A stretch of DNA of 64,000 nt from Coniochaeta sp. PMI_546 (GCA_021432605.1 MU271143.1:3605277-3669276), one strand, 5' to 3'; counted from the stretch's first letter, positions 36,752 to 49,579 are shown. A program made the numbers and translations. The notes: generated by a model not told the origin, from the sequence alone.

Positions 36752-39700
36752 ATGGCAGATCTAGATAGGACGGTCCTGGACTTCTATCAGGTATCGAATC
36801 CGTACCCAACTGAATGGCCCGCGGAGAAGAACAACAGCGACGCATCAGATGAGGAGGATACAAAAAAGAAGAAGCTCAACCGACGCAAGTCCAAATATCA
36901 GGCTCTCGAACGAGCGGTCAGCAATCGGAGTAGCATAGTACCTGGCTCTGAGAGCTCTGCAGGTGGTGTTACGAATCTCGTTCAGCGAGATGAGCCGGAC
37001 CCCCTGGGCACGACGGACAGCGTCGTTAGGACCTTGAAGCAAATGGGATTGCCCTTGCAGGAGGATATACGGCTTCGGAATCGCTTCCTCCTATCCTCAA
37101 CAACCTTCTCTCCGGCACTCTTCCTGTCCCAGATGCACGCCACTGCGGACACCCAACAACTTCTAGTAGGCCTCGACGTCCTCTCCAAGTCAATCGACCA
37201 AAAGTCCGCTTCTCTCAAAGTTCTGGTGGAGTCCAACTTCGAACGCTTCGTCCGCGCAAAAGCAACCATAGATAACGTCTACAAGGAGATGAAGTACCGG
37301 GGCGCAGAACCTACGCCACAGCGGTCACATGCTAGAGGACACTCCCGACACGCCAGCAGGAATAGTTTCCGTGGCAGCAGCGGAAATCATGCCCTGGCAA
37401 GTCCGATGACGCCTGCCTTGGATCCCCGAAAAAAGAACGCACTCATCAAGGAGAGCGATTACGGAGTAATGGGCATCAAGGCACCCCTACTGGATGTGTC
37501 GGCGAAAGCCGAAGAAGTCTGGGGGCCGGCACTCGGTGGTAGAGAGAAGGAAGAGCACCTGAAGACGGTCTCTTCGAACCTCGACAAGTTTAAGGAATGT
37601 ATCGAAATCAGTGCAGTAATATCTGACAGTATCAAACGGAAAGACCACGAGACTTTAGTGGAGGAGTATACCAAAGCTAGGAAGTTTGCTGACGAAGCGA
37701 GGCGGTTGACCGAGAACATGGGTTCACAACAACCTTCGGAGGAGCAGCTGTACAAGATTCTGCTCGCTGGCCGCATGTGGCATGATGTGGACGAGCAGAT
37801 CCAAGCTTTCAAGCGGGAGGTCTGGAAGAGGCTGATATCGCTCCACAACGCGCCGAAGACAGAAGCCGGACCCGGCCAACGACAAGATCAGCACATGGAG
37901 CTGATCACATTGCTTCTCGAGCTAGGTGTGGAAGATAATCCCATCTGGGTCTGGCTTCTGAGTTGGTATGATCATTTGAAGGGAAAGATCCAGTCGACAG
38001 CGGATCGATCTAAGGTCGAGATTGAGGTGCTAAGACGGCGGCTCGCGAACTCCGACAAGCCTACACCGCAGACTGTGGCCTCCCATATGAGAACACTCGG
38101 CCGCCAGTCCATTGAGAGCAAAACTCCATCATTTGACAGTGCCGACATAATAGAGCTGTGGGAGAAGATGGTGGCATTTATGAGTGCCATTATTTCGTCT
38201 CAGGGACTGTTGGGCGAGGTAATGGACTTCTGGCAGACTGTGCAAGGATTTGTAGACGGGAAGACACAACTGCCTACTGGATACAACGGAGAGTCGCAAA
38301 GCCATCATCGATTGTCGCAGCAGGGTACTGTCGACTTACAAAAGGGGACCGTGGAGCTAGTCGACTTGGTACGAGAGCAAGTGTTTGAGTTCTTTGCCGG
38401 CCCTCCTCCGGAGGATATCTCACTGCTGTTCTCACCTCTACCGTCAACCCCAAACACCCCAATGTCGGCTACCACCAAGAACGGCGCACTGAGCCCTTCT
38501 GCGCCAAGAGACCCTCGATTCAACTTCGACGCCAACAACCTCCCTCCGCCATCTCCCAAGCGCGGCGAGGCCTGGGAGAAGTTTGCTTTCTGGCCGCCGT
38601 GGTCCAACTCAGTCAGCGGCGTGCACTACCTGTCCAAGATGCTCGGACTCGTTGGGGCAGGAGCAGCCGAGATGGCAAGCATCACACCAGTGCGCCAGGG
38701 CGACTCTGCTGAGATCGAGCGTCTGAGGACATTAGTAGGTGCAGCAAGGGAGAGATGCGTGTCGGCCCTCTGCGCAGCCTGGAACAAGGACGCCGAGAAC
38801 ATCAAGTTCGTCGAGGATTGGCAGCGGCCGCTGGACCGCAAGGACGTGACCCGAATGCCGGCCACTTTTGCGGCATTCGAGGGCGCCTTGCTGAGCGGCA
38901 TGCAGCAGATCCTGTACATCTCCGATGCAATGTCCAAGCCCGGAGCCGGGGATATTGTCCTCCCTCCTCCGCAGAAGTTGCTCCAGATGGTTCGGAGCCA
39001 GTATGTCACGACTCTGTATAAGGCGCTGAGTGGCATGGTGGAGAATGCGGAGCGGTCGATCAAGCAGGCGGATGACGAGTGGACGACGGATGTGGATGAC
39101 TTTGTCCTTATCACGAATCCCAAGGATCGACGAGCTTCCCTTGTTGGAGGTGGTACTATCAATGCTGGAGATAGGGTAAGAACACCAAATGTCCACCGGG
39201 GTTACTTACATACTAACAGCCGACACAGAACGTCCGCATGCTCCTGACCCTCAGCAACCTCCAACTCCTCCGCTCCCAAGTCGTCCCCAGCCTCAACACC
39301 CAATTCGAAAACGCCTTCTCGGTCAAACTCACCGATGAGACCAAAACCATACGCGATGTCCTGGGCCAAATTGACGCCCGGCTCTTCCAGTCGTACACCC
39401 GAGACTCAGTAGAGTCCTTACGCAGCATCATACGGACCGGCGTCACAGCGGCCGACTGGGTGCCAGCCGCCAACACCACAGGCGGCAAAGCCCGCGAGGT
39501 GAAGCCCTACGTCTACGAAGCCCTGCTCGGCTTGGTCCTGGTGCACAGCCAGGTGTCCACCACCGCCTCCTCCCTCACAGGCCAGGTCCTATCCTACCTC
39601 CTCGAGCAAGCCAGCCGCGAACTCCTGGACGCGTTCAAGACCCGGCCAAAATATAACCTCGAGGCCCTGATGCAAGCCACCCTGGACGTGGAGTTTGTGG

Positions 39701-39990
39701 CCCAGACCCTGAGCCAGTACACCACCGACCGCGCGTCGGAGCTGCAGAGCCAGATCTACCAGGAGCTCGACTCTCGGACCGACAACGAGGCGAGGGCGAA
39801 GCTGCAGGGCGAGCTGCCTGAGATGAGGGCCGTGCTGAAGCGGTTGCGCAAGGCGAGCGAGAACGAGTTTGCGTGTTTTCGCAAACCGAAGCGTACGCAA
39901 GGAGGCAGTTCGGGGGGCAGTGTGGGAAACCAGGTCCAGCCGGGCCCGATCAAGAGGACTGATACGGGTTTGAGTGAGAGGAGCCTTTAG
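36752..39990 (+). CDS. SEC5: Exocyst complex subunit Sec5
   Basis: Join of 36752-39175 and 39229-39990, 1,061 residues. The single 53-base intron has GTAAGA at its 5' end and a perfect TACTAAC branch site. Sec5 is part of the octameric exocyst that tethers secretory vesicles to the plasma membrane at growing tips. The N-terminus has the fungal Sec5 pattern: an FYQ-x-NPYPTEW start (about 11-22), an acidic patch (28-36), a lysine-rich stretch, then DEPDPLGTTDSVV (80-92). The Sec5 core follows with RLRNRFLLSSTTFSPALFL (107-125) and SIDQKSASLKVLVESNFERF (147-166). Helical bundles typical of exocyst subunits fill the rest, with Ser/Pro-rich linkers near 190-225 and 550-610. The ATG sits in a good context (GCCATGG). 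The C-terminal Gly/Ser-rich tail (about 1,010-1,061) looks disordered. Confidence 0.93.
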
Positions 39991-40580
39991 GAAGGGGGAC
40001 TTCTTGCTCGACAGGTGTGATGGAAGCGATATCACGAGTACATGACAGTGGAGATGAATATCAAGAGCAGGCATAGTCATGAGCAAAACCTGACATTGCT
40101 AGCTTGGCTGATAAGGGGAAGCCCCTGGAAATCTATCTTGCTTTTCTAAACCTTTTTCCATTAAACACCGTCGCCCTAAATCAGAATTGCCCATCGGGGT
40201 ATTTCCTCTAGGTTATGCGCATCGAAAGCGCCCTTGATCGTCCCTTTTTGTTCGAAAGAAAAGCCATCGGCCGCTCAAACGCCTGGAAATCCTGTCGTAA
40301 ATTACACACATTTCTTTTTTGTGTCGGTGTCATTATCGTCGTGTACTCTGTCGTCGTCATGAAGACAGTTTTCGTAACCTCGGTGCCCCTATATTGACCT
40401 CTAAACGGAAGGAAAAGCAGAAGGTTATGTTGGCAGCACTGAGCTGCAACAGAAAAGATTAATCCCGTCCTGGGAGGAGAAGAGTCGAACAGAAGAGGAG
40501 CTCGAAAGAACGAGGGTCTGTAGGTGAAAAGGCCGGGCTCTCTTGCTTAGCCTGGACTTCGGCAACTGTCAGGTTATTAG
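39991..40580. other. Convergent gap between SEC5 and the zinc-finger regulator
   Basis: The 590 bases should hold the two 3' untranslated regions. A 60-codon frame at 40215-40397 shows no recognisable content and I see no gene. Confidence 0.6.
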
Positions 40581-42843
40581 TCATGCACCCACAAAGATGT
40601 AATATTGGCCAGGAAGATGGTAAAACTCACAGTTGAGGTTCAATGCCTCGAAGTATTCCCGGATAAGAGGATCCTCTTCTTGGGTGATCAGGATACCATC
40701 CTCCTGTCGGCAAGCTGTCCGAGGAAGAGCCCGTCGAATCGCCAGCAGCATACGCAGGAGGTCTGCTATGACATATCCCTGCTGGCTGAAAGTGCTGGGG
40801 TCCTTCGGCAGCGGCCACAGCGGTCGAAGGTTGTCCTGCTCCCAAGCCTTGAAGGCCCAGGTCGACTTCTCGACAGAGTTGAGGAGGATGAGGGTCGCAA
40901 AGTACATGCTGTAGCCGATCTTTGTCTTGCTGTCCTGAAGGACGCGCTGCATGCCCGTCAGGAGGCTTTTGCTGATGCTGCCAGCCTTGCGCTCGGCAGC
41001 GGCAGCAAGCTGCAGACAGATCGTGGTAAATATCTCCTGCTGTTCCTCCTGAGCGTCCTCGTTGATCCAATCATGGCTAACACCATTAGAAATGACGCGG
41101 ATGGACCACTGGCGTTCCCGATCCAGCAACTCCACTAGGCCCCACAGTTCGAGAGACTTCTTTAGGAGGTCGTCCTTGGTCTCTTCAGCCACGCGAAGAG
41201 CCATCTCAAGCGTTACTCGCATGAAGTGGGAGGGTTCCAGGCGACTAAACTCGGGTAAGACCTCGCGCATATAGGCTTCCAGGCGGCCAGGCACGTCTTG
41301 AGACTCGTTATCGATCATGACCACTGACCGGGTCCCCGTGGAGACCGGTTGTTGGTTTGATTCACTTTCCGGGGTCTCCTCAAATAGGTCACGCTCAAGG
41401 ACGTTTAAAGACAATAAGATGGCTTTGTCAGGGAAGTGAGACGCCACAATCTTGCTTCCGTGGCTACTGAGTTGCCACCGTGCCTTCAGGTTGTTGACAC
41501 GGTTCTGCGCAAGCACAATCTGCACGCCTGCAGAATAGAGATCCAGCTGCTCGGAGAACTTAGTCCTGACGCAACCTGATCGCCAGACACGGGGTGATAA
41601 GACCTTGCGGCAGGTATCGCAGGGGTGGCCTTTGGAACATGTCTTGCGGAGGATGCGGCAACGGATGCAAGCACCTATCTTGCGGACCTCCTGGACCTCT
41701 TTCCTACGGGTTGCGTCGAAACGGGCACGAGAATGACGTGATTTGGTGCCATTGAGCCCATTGCCGGTAGTGTCCATGTGAAATGCATTCTTAGCGTCGT
41801 TCAGCCCATGATCAGAGGTGTCCATGCGGAACGTGCTCTTGGCCAGATCCGCAGCTGAATGAGCGATCGCCTCAGCGAAGTTCGGTACTTGGAAAGGATC
41901 TGCTAAATATGTGATCTCGCCCCATGGCTGAGAAGCACTGGTAACAGGAATGTGCTGAGAAGCAGTAGTCACTGGGATTAAAGGCTGCTCTCCATTCAGA
42001 GGTTGCTGTTGCTGTGTAGGTTGCTCAGTGCCGACCTCCGTCGGCGGCACATCCTCGCCGGAGGCCTGGGGATCATGCAGGGGCGGGTTGAGACGGGCAG
42101 TAGCAGCGGCTGCCATGGACAAATTGGCAGACTCGGACTCGGTAACGGATTGGATGAGAGCCGTGAGATTCTCTATGGGCAAGGTGTCTTTGTTCGCCGT
42201 ATCTGTGCTGGGGTCCCCGTCTGGAGAGAAGAGCGGTTAGCTGCATGTCTTCGTGCAAGACGATGTTGTGTATGCAAGCCATAACGGCAAGCTAGCGACC
42301 TTTCTTACCTTTGGCGTCTTTCAACTGCTGAGGCTCCGCATTCGTAGGACCGTTCTCAAATGTGGAAAGGTCGTGCAACTCAAAACGTTCGCCCGTATAG
42401 GGCGGCGCTGGCGCCGATGCCGCACCGGTCACTGCAGGCTGGGGATTGCCATTGACCGCCTGAGCCGGACCCCGGTCTTCGGCTGGCTGTTTCTCGCTGG
42501 CCTCGATCTGCCTCGACACCTCGGCAAGGGTTTCCAGAGCGGTCCAGTCCCGCTGGATCATGGGGAGGTCGACAGGCGGGCCATTTGGCTGAACCTGTCT
42601 CGACTTCTGGCCTCGATTGGCGGCATGGTGGATGCCGTGGAGGGTCAAGCAGGCGTTGATCCGGTCAGCCTCTGAGATGGCGGGGCACTTCTTGGTCAAG
42701 TGGTTCGTCAAAGAATCGATTCTGCCCTTGGGGAAATTCTCGCCGCAGGCCTTGCAAGTGTGAGGATAGCGATTGCTATTATCTGCAAGCTTCGGGCCTC
42801 TCTCGAAGTATTGCAGGATGAGGCTGTTCGGTCGTCGCCCCAT
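40581..42843 (-). CDS. Fungal regulator with BED-like C2HC finger and Zn2Cys6-like cluster
   Basis: Complement of 40581-42220 and 42309-42843, 724 residues, with one 88-base intron. Residues 1-60 form a BED-like finger: C30, C33, H48 and C53 in a basic, aromatic setting that begins MGRRPNSLILQYFERG. A second cysteine cluster at C363, C366, C373, C379, C382 and C395 follows the Zn2Cys6 pattern, except that the last gap is 11 residues rather than the usual 6 to 9. Between them lies a low-complexity stretch with QQQQ and a short duplicated unit (about 309-338) built on F-x-MDT...GLN. The helical C-terminal half (about 420-724) resembles fungal regulator domains. The architecture is that of a conserved Pezizomycotina nuclear protein whose targets I cannot name. 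The ATG at 42843 is preferred over an upstream in-frame ATG because homologues, as I recall them, begin at MGRRPN. Confidence 0.8.
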
Positions 42844-44566
42844 CGTGTCGCTTCTTGTCGATCCCCTTTGAAGTCGGTGTTTTTGGATGGCAGAAACCAT
42901 TCAGTGACCATTTGAAAACTTCACCGCCGAAGTGGGGCAGAACGGTTGATGTGTGCACGGACCACGAGGTAGTACGAAGCGGTGTTTTTCCGTCAAAGTG
43001 GTGGAGTCGGAAAGGCAATTGTTGTACCTTAGGTATCTTACCTTACACAAGGAGACATCATCTACACCATTAGCAAACATAAAGGCTTTTACACGTGTAC
43101 ATACCACTTCACCTGTGTTCAATCCCCTTACCAAGATAATCTCTTCTATTGACTAGATGAAAGACCCATTGCCATCAATCTAGTACCAGTTTAGAGCTCT
43201 GCTGCCATACCCGTGTCCGTCGCCATCCACATCTCTCGAGTGGCTTCTACCGCTGCTTCAGGATGGGTATATTCTCTGCAATGCCCAAACATACATAGAT
43301 CGCGACCCAGAGGGACGGGCTTGTATCTACGAACACTTTATGTAGGTACAAGCATTTTGTAAAAGCCGTACGGGACTCCGTTGAAAGAGATATAAAAAGA
43401 ATTCCAAGCAGATAATTGATCTAGACAATTAAACGTCTCGACGATCACGCTAAGCCAATATCTACACCTCAGAGTGCCAAGTATCTGGTCTAGGGACTTG
43501 AAGGAAACTCGATATGCTCAAGCTGCCAACGCCGTGATGCTCTATGCTGCGAGCTCTAGGTCATCATTCCGTGATACAAGCCCTGTTGCCGCTTCGGTCT
43601 CGTGGCTCGTCATGAGGGGTTGAGCTTTTGAAGTGGCAGGTTACAGTTCCATTTGCTACAACCTGAGCGACAAATCTTGCTGCAAGTAACCCTGGACCTT
43701 GTACACTGCTGTGTTTGACATACCGGGCTTACAGTACTGTTGACCGTTGACACGGCTTTAAGCAACACGCGGCTGCTTCCAGAGCTCAATTCATTCGATC
43801 TTGCGCTGTCGATCAGCAAGCTTTCCCCCATCCGAACTGCCACCGACGACATATGCAAGCCGCTCGAGTGTTCCGGATGTATGGCGCGCAAACTCACTGT
43901 GGCTTTCTCTCGACCAGTCTCATTCTTGTATGACTTCTACATGCTGCACTGAACCGCCCGTGCTCCTTCCGTCCTGTCGAAGTCTTGTATGTATAAGGTG
44001 CATACCGCACTTGGCTCTTCGTATAGAAATTGCGAGCTTGGTTGCAATACTCTTGTTGAACACAGGATACCTTATCTACCTGTACTTCTCGAACCTTGAC
44101 TGCGGACAAGATTCACAGATATCTAAATCCATGTCGCTTTCGTTCTTTTCCATATTTCCAAGTTTACGATTTCTGCGATGTCGCTCCACTCACAAGCCAT
44201 CATTCTACCACGTTTCCCCTGTTCACGGTCGAATACGGTATCAAGCGTCTTGCGTTATACCGAGATCTCCAATGGCTAGTTGCCGGCTAGCAACGTGCTA
44301 TAATACCTCATCCCAGCATAGTTACATTCAAGTTTCCCGGCTAAGACGTCGATCTCAATGGAAATGGTCTGCTCTTTCCTCGTGCACCTGAAGGAACATA
44401 CCCCTCTTGTTGAAGGATTGCGTCCTTGTTTTGGTATATCGGCTCTCGGATCACTATGAGAATAGATATGCACATGCGCCTATATATATACTGTAGTGGC
44501 AGTGTAACATGATGCGTTGGAAAGTAACGGGAAGTACTATGTTTATGCAATAGCAGACCGCGAACC
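42844..44566. other. Divergent upstream region of the regulator and GH92 genes
   Basis: 1.7 kb without a supported gene. A 196-codon open frame at 43801-44391 lacks any family signal. A TATAAAAA near 43,391 is followed by only a very short frame. The right end holds the GH92 promoter. Confidence 0.6.
44481..44490 (+). promoter_or_regulatory. TATA box of the GH92 gene
   Basis: TATATATATA lies about 77-86 bases upstream of the ATG at 44567, a usual spacing for a regulated fungal gene encoding a secreted enzyme. Confidence 0.55.
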
Positions 44567-47101
44567 ATGGTGGTCTTGCAAGCTGTCTCGCTGCTGGTGC
44601 TAGTAGGCTCGGCTCTGTCAGTCGACCTAGCAAGCTATGCCTTACCATTTGTGCGTATTGACTCTCCAATAGACGCCTTGCATGCAGAAGCTGACAATGG
44701 ATAACAGACAGGCTCAACGAATGGTGGCAATACGTTCCCCGGCGTGAGTTGGCCTATGGGTATGGTCAAGCTAGGACCGGACCTCTACACCGGTTCTGAC
44801 AGCTACTCGGGCTATCAACCAACGGGAAATTTCACTGGCTTCAGCATGCTTCACGAGAGTGGCACGGGGGGTGCACCCAAATACGGAGTGGTGTCACAGA
44901 TGCCTGTCATGGGCAATATCTCAAACCCACTCGCCGACCACAGCGACACAAGGGCTACCCCTGACGCGAGCGAGGTTGGCTACTACAGATCGTCTCTCGG
45001 CTCAGGCATCACGGTGGAACTGGCAGCTACGGACAGGGCCGGACTATACAGTTACAGATTTCCCTGTTCCGGTCCGCGTAATGTCATTGTCGACGTATCG
45101 CACGTCTTGTCCTCGTACCGTGGTCAGGGTCTTGAGCAGCACTACCTGGGCGGAAGCATCAATGTCGGGAAAGACGGCAACGAGACTCGCTATTACGGTT
45201 ATGGTTCTTATGATAACGTTTGTTATTGTTCCCCCCAAACCGCCGTGGATGATACTAACGTCCTCTAGGGCTGGAACCGGGCACCGAAGTGGAACGTGTA
45301 CTTTTGTGGCTACTTCAACCAAGAAGCCTCGTACAAAACGTTCCTAGGGGACGGTAACAACGCTGGTAGCACGCTTGTGCAGTACTCGGATGCGCCTGTT
45401 GTCTCCTCTACCGCGCGTTTGGGCGCCATCTTCACCTTCAAAGCTAAAAATGTCCAATCCCGAGTGGGTGTTTCGTTCATTTCTACTGAGCAAGCCTGCC
45501 AGAATGTCAACAGCCAGGTTCCTGCTGGCACGTCATTAGCAACTTTGAGAAGTCAGACCAGGGGCGTCTGGAACTCGCAGGTCTTCTCGAGGATTACGAC
45601 TACGGATACAGATACAACTAATCTGCAACTGCTCTACTCATCCTTGTATCACATGCACCTCATTCCGACGAATAAGACTGGAGAGAATCCTCTCTGGACG
45701 TCTTCCGAGCCGTATTATGATGATATATTCACCCTGTGGGATCTGGTATGTGAATATACCGGAGCTTTCAAGCTTCTGAGACTGGACACTAACACTCCGC
45801 AGTTTCGCTGCACTACACCACTCTTCCACGTCCTCCAGCCTGTAGCATATGAGGAGTACATTAGGTCGCTCATAGATGTCTGGAGGAACGCAGGATACAT
45901 GCCTGACGCCCGCTCATCTTTCTTCAACGGAGCCACGCAGGGCGGCTCGAATGCCGACAACGTTCTGGCAGATGCTTATGTCAAAGGTGTCAGAGGTAAG
46001 GTCAACTGGGAAGACGGCTACGCGGCTATGGTCAAAGACGCGGAAGTCACGCCGCCAAACAACAATGATCCTAGGGATCGGTCATCGTCAACAAAAGAAG
46101 GTCGAGGAGCACTGCCTGACTGGCTTGCTCATGGGTTCATCACGCCTACATTTGGTCGGTCTGTCAGCCGAGCTGTCGAATAGTAAGCCTCATTTTCCTC
46201 AGAGGCCAATGAACACCATCTAACATATCCTGGCAGCTCCGTCAACGACTTTGCACTCTACCAAGTAGCCAAAGGCCAAGGCAAGACCTCAGACGCGTCC
46301 AAGTATCTCAACCGCTCTCACTTCTGGCGCAACCATTGGAACCCAAACTCCACCTCTCTTGGATTCTCAGGCTTCCTCGTGCCGCGCAACGCCACCACCG
46401 GCTTCCTGGCTCAAGACCCTTTGACTTGTGGCGGCTGCTACTGGGGTGACTACTACTACGAAGCTCTTCCGTGGGAGTACTCTTTCAACGCCCACCACGA
46501 CATAGACACACTCATGGCCCTCTCCGGCGGGCCGAACAACTTCGTCGAGCGGCTAGAGACCTTCTTTAACCACTCGCTCTTCAACCCCGGCAACGAGCCG
46601 TCGTTCACCACCCCGTTCCTCTACAACTTCGCCGGTCGTCAAGATCTGTCGGTCTTGCACAGCCGCTCCGTCGCAAAGCAGTACTACCATCCTACCCCAA
46701 ACGGCTTGCCGGGCAACAGCGACGCAGGCGCGATGGAGTCGTGGATACTGTGGGTTATGTTGGGCCTCTACCCCATGACAGGGCAGACTACGTTTCTCAT
46801 TGGGAGCCCGTGGTTTTCGGATCTGAGCATTGATCTCGGTGCCGGGAAGAAGCTGCATATCACGACTACCGGGGGCTCGGACACGGCGTTCTATGTGCAG
46901 AGTCTGAAGGTGAATGGGCAGCAGTGGGACAAGGCGTGGGTGGCGTGGGAGGACATTTTTGCTCATGGCGGCGAGATGGCATTTGTGCTTGGATCAGATC
47001 CGGTGAACTGGGCGACTGGAGAGTTCCCGCCTAGTCCGGCGAGTGAGTTTGATCGGACTGCTTCGGTTGGTGATATTTTGGGTGTGTTGCCGACTCCCTG
47101 A
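44567..47101 (+). CDS. Secreted GH92 alpha-1,2-mannosidase
   Basis: Join of 44567-44650, 44708-45217, 45269-45745, 45803-46182 and 46237-47101: 771 residues, the usual size for fungal GH92. GH92 enzymes release mannose from alpha-mannosides with inversion and calcium dependence. Residues 1-18 or so form a signal peptide (VSLLVLVGSALS core). The N-terminal domain contains NGGNTFPG and the family signature SMLHESGTGGAPKYGVVSQM. The catalytic domain contains RTGENPLWTSSEPYYDD, GATQGGSNADNVLADAYVKG and DAEVTPPNNNDP. By alignment from memory with bacterial GH92, E559 in YYYEALPWEYSF is the likely acid and D646 in GNSDAGAMESW the likely base. Exon 1 is the signal peptide; the short gap in the frame near 45746-45802 is an in-frame intron. 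The second intron begins GTTTGT, an unusual donor. No GPI signal is seen. Confidence 0.93.
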
Positions 47102-47829
47102 GAGTCTTCCACTGTGATCTCGAAGAATGGACATGGCTATTTATAGGGTCATATTTAGAGACAGAGTCTAGGGTACTTACCATGGTAAATAAGTTGTCGT
47201 TGGAAAAGTACCTAACGTGCCTCTACAGGCACTTTATAGCACCACTGCTGGACTTCGAGATTAGGTATTGTCGAGAGTTGAATCGCAGTATATCGAGATG
47301 AAACGTGGCGCCGAAGTACGTACTGGCTAGCGTCTCGCTTAGCCGCCACTGACAGATACGAAGAGGGATGGAGATCGGCATTAGCGGGCTACATGCCTGG
47401 CATGTATCGAAACTACCGATCTGGCGTTTTTAGTGCGGTCATCCATGGCGAAAGATACCCAAGGGAGAAGTAGCTTGCCAGACAATCATCTTTCTTTCGT
47501 TCAGGGGACCCGTATCCGTTGATTTGGGGATCTTCGACGCTGATATTCGAAGCGAACACCTGTATTCATCATTCTTCCTTGTACAACGTCACTTTGCGAA
47601 CATCAATCTACAACCTCATCTGGCTCGCGCCCCTCTGCGATAATCATGCATTGATTTTGTGCAGATTCAAAGACTTCCAGTCGATCCGAACCCTGGCGTG
47701 ATCGCGACAAGCACCTCGGCGACTTTGGCTGTGAATACGTCTGAACTTCGGCCTTCCCCATTCAACAGGTGTTGCGACGGGAAGGTTGCTGGGCTGCGGT
47801 AGTTCGGGGCGTATCAGAACGAGTTTCCG
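47102..47829. other. Gap between GH92 and anp1
   Basis: The 728 bases should hold the GH92 3' end and the anp1 promoter. No TATA box or gene is seen. Confidence 0.6.
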
Positions 47830-49579
47830 ATGCTTCCCTTTGCTTCGTCGGGGTCCAAAGTCACCCCCCGGCATCATGTCAGCGGATACTCAAATGGCTA
47901 TCCTCGTGGCAACACATTCGAGCTCTCTCCACATAGGTAACTGCGCCCTCACCGCTGGAGTCGTCCCCTCTATCAATGACAACCTGAGCCGGACATTGAA
48001 GACTAATTACCCTCTTGTGCATAGATTTCAACCGCGATTAAGTTCCACACCGGCTGGACGAAGGCGACGGCGGTTTTACATTCGATTAGGCGCATTAGTA
48101 GCCCTCGGCCTGTTTGGCTTGTACTACTTTTTCTCCGGCGGCGCCATCCTTTCCATTTTCTCGCTTGGACTCCTATCGAGTAGCGAAGACTTCCAACTGG
48201 AAACCGTGCGGTACTATGACCTGTCTAATGTCCAGGGCACCGCGCGAGGGTGGGAGCGTGAGGAGCGTATATTACTTTGCGTCCCGCTGCGAGACGCGGA
48301 GCCACATCTTCCTATGTTCTTCTCGCACCTGAGGAACTTCACCTACCCGCATCATCTAATCGACCTGGCCTTCCTTGTCTCGGATTCGAAAGACAGGACG
48401 CTCGAGGTGTTGGTGGAGAATCTGGAGGCTATTCAGGCTTCTGAGGATGATCTGGCACACTATGGAGAGATTTCGATCATTGAAAAGGACTTTGGGCAGA
48501 AAGTCAATCAGGATGTTGAAAGTCGCCATGGCTTCGCTGCTCAGGCGAGCAGGAGGAAGCTTATGGCGCAGGCGCGGAACTGGCTTCTCAGCGCTGCTCT
48601 GCGGCCGTATCATTCGTGGGTGTACTGGAGAGATGTGGACGTGGAGACGGCGCCCTTCTCCATCCTCGAGGACCTCATGCGTCACAATAAGGATGTTATC
48701 GTGCCGAGTGAGTATTCAGCCCTTCTAATCGGCCGATAAAAAGTCTGCTAACTTCTTCCCAGATGTGTGGCGTCCATTACCAGACTGGCTAGGGGGAGAG
48801 CAGCCGTACGATCTCAATTCGTGGCAAGAATCGGAGACAGCGTTGGCTCTTGCGGATACACTTGACGAGGACGCTGTCATCGTCGAGGGATATGCCGAAT
48901 ATGCGACGTGGCGGCCTCATTTGGCCTACCTGCGCGACCCGTACGGTGATCCCGATATGGAAATGGAAATTGACGGTGTTGGTGGTGTTAGTATTTTGGC
49001 CAAGGCCAAGGTTTTCCGCTCCGGTGTCCATTTCCCGGCTTTCAGCTTCGAGAAGCATGCTGAGACGGAAGGTTTTGGAAAGGTGAGCCATTACAACTTT
49101 GGATTTAAGTTCAAGGATGTGAGCTGACAACGACACTGTAGATGTCGAGACGCATGGGGTTCTCGGTGGTCGGCCTACCACATTACACAATCTGGCATCT
49201 TTACGAGCCGAGTGTTGATGATATCAAGCACATGGAGGTGAGTCAACTGATGAAGTTGTAATACTGATGAGGACAGCTTTGCTGACTAGAGCAGGAAATG
49301 GAGCAAGAAAGATTAGCTCGCGAGCAAGAGGAGAAAGAAAAAGCTGAAAAGGTGAAAAAGATCAAGGAGCAGTTTGGCGACACAAACAGCCAGTGGGAGA
49401 AAGATAAGACGGAGATGCAGAATCTCGCGCAAAAAGACAAGCAGTCTACAGGCGAGAAGGCCGCTACCGAGGATAAGAAAGGCACGACAGATGCCCGCCC
49501 TAAGGGGGCTGATGCGGTAGCAGATAAGCCTGCGGAGAAGAAGATTGGAGGTGGTGCAGCCAAGGCCGAGGAAAGCTAG
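47830..49579 (+). CDS. anp1: Anp1-type Golgi alpha-mannosyltransferase subunit (GT62)
   Basis: Join of 47830-47936, 48025-48707, 48763-49082, 49142-49237 and 49295-49579, 496 residues. Anp1 belongs to the Mnn9/Van1/Anp1 family, which elongates N-glycan mannan in the cis-Golgi. It is a type II membrane protein: a short basic cytosolic part ending in RRRRR, a membrane span at about residues 53-72, then the catalytic domain. Yeast Anp1 is matched closely at ILLCVPLRDAEPHLPMFF, RPYHSWVYWRDVDVET (DVD metal site about 239-241), NVWRPLPDWLGG, PYDLNSWQESE and FPAFSFEKHAETEGFG. The C-terminal 100 residues are a charged coiled coil and Lys/Ala-rich tail. The start at 47830 uses a different frame from the long open frame of exon 2. 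They are joined by an 88-base intron (47937-48024, GTAACT, ACTAAT branch), giving MLPFASSGSKVTPRHH. Reading straight through from an ATG at 47876 is the alternative. Confidence 0.9.

Noticed and set aside
43391-43530. TATAAAAA followed by an ATG, as a possible small gene
   Set aside because: The frame after the ATG stops after about six codons and no splice donor extends it.
43801-44391. A 196-codon open frame between the regulator and GH92
   Set aside because: No domain, no splice signals and a composition unlike a protein; it overlaps several other frames.
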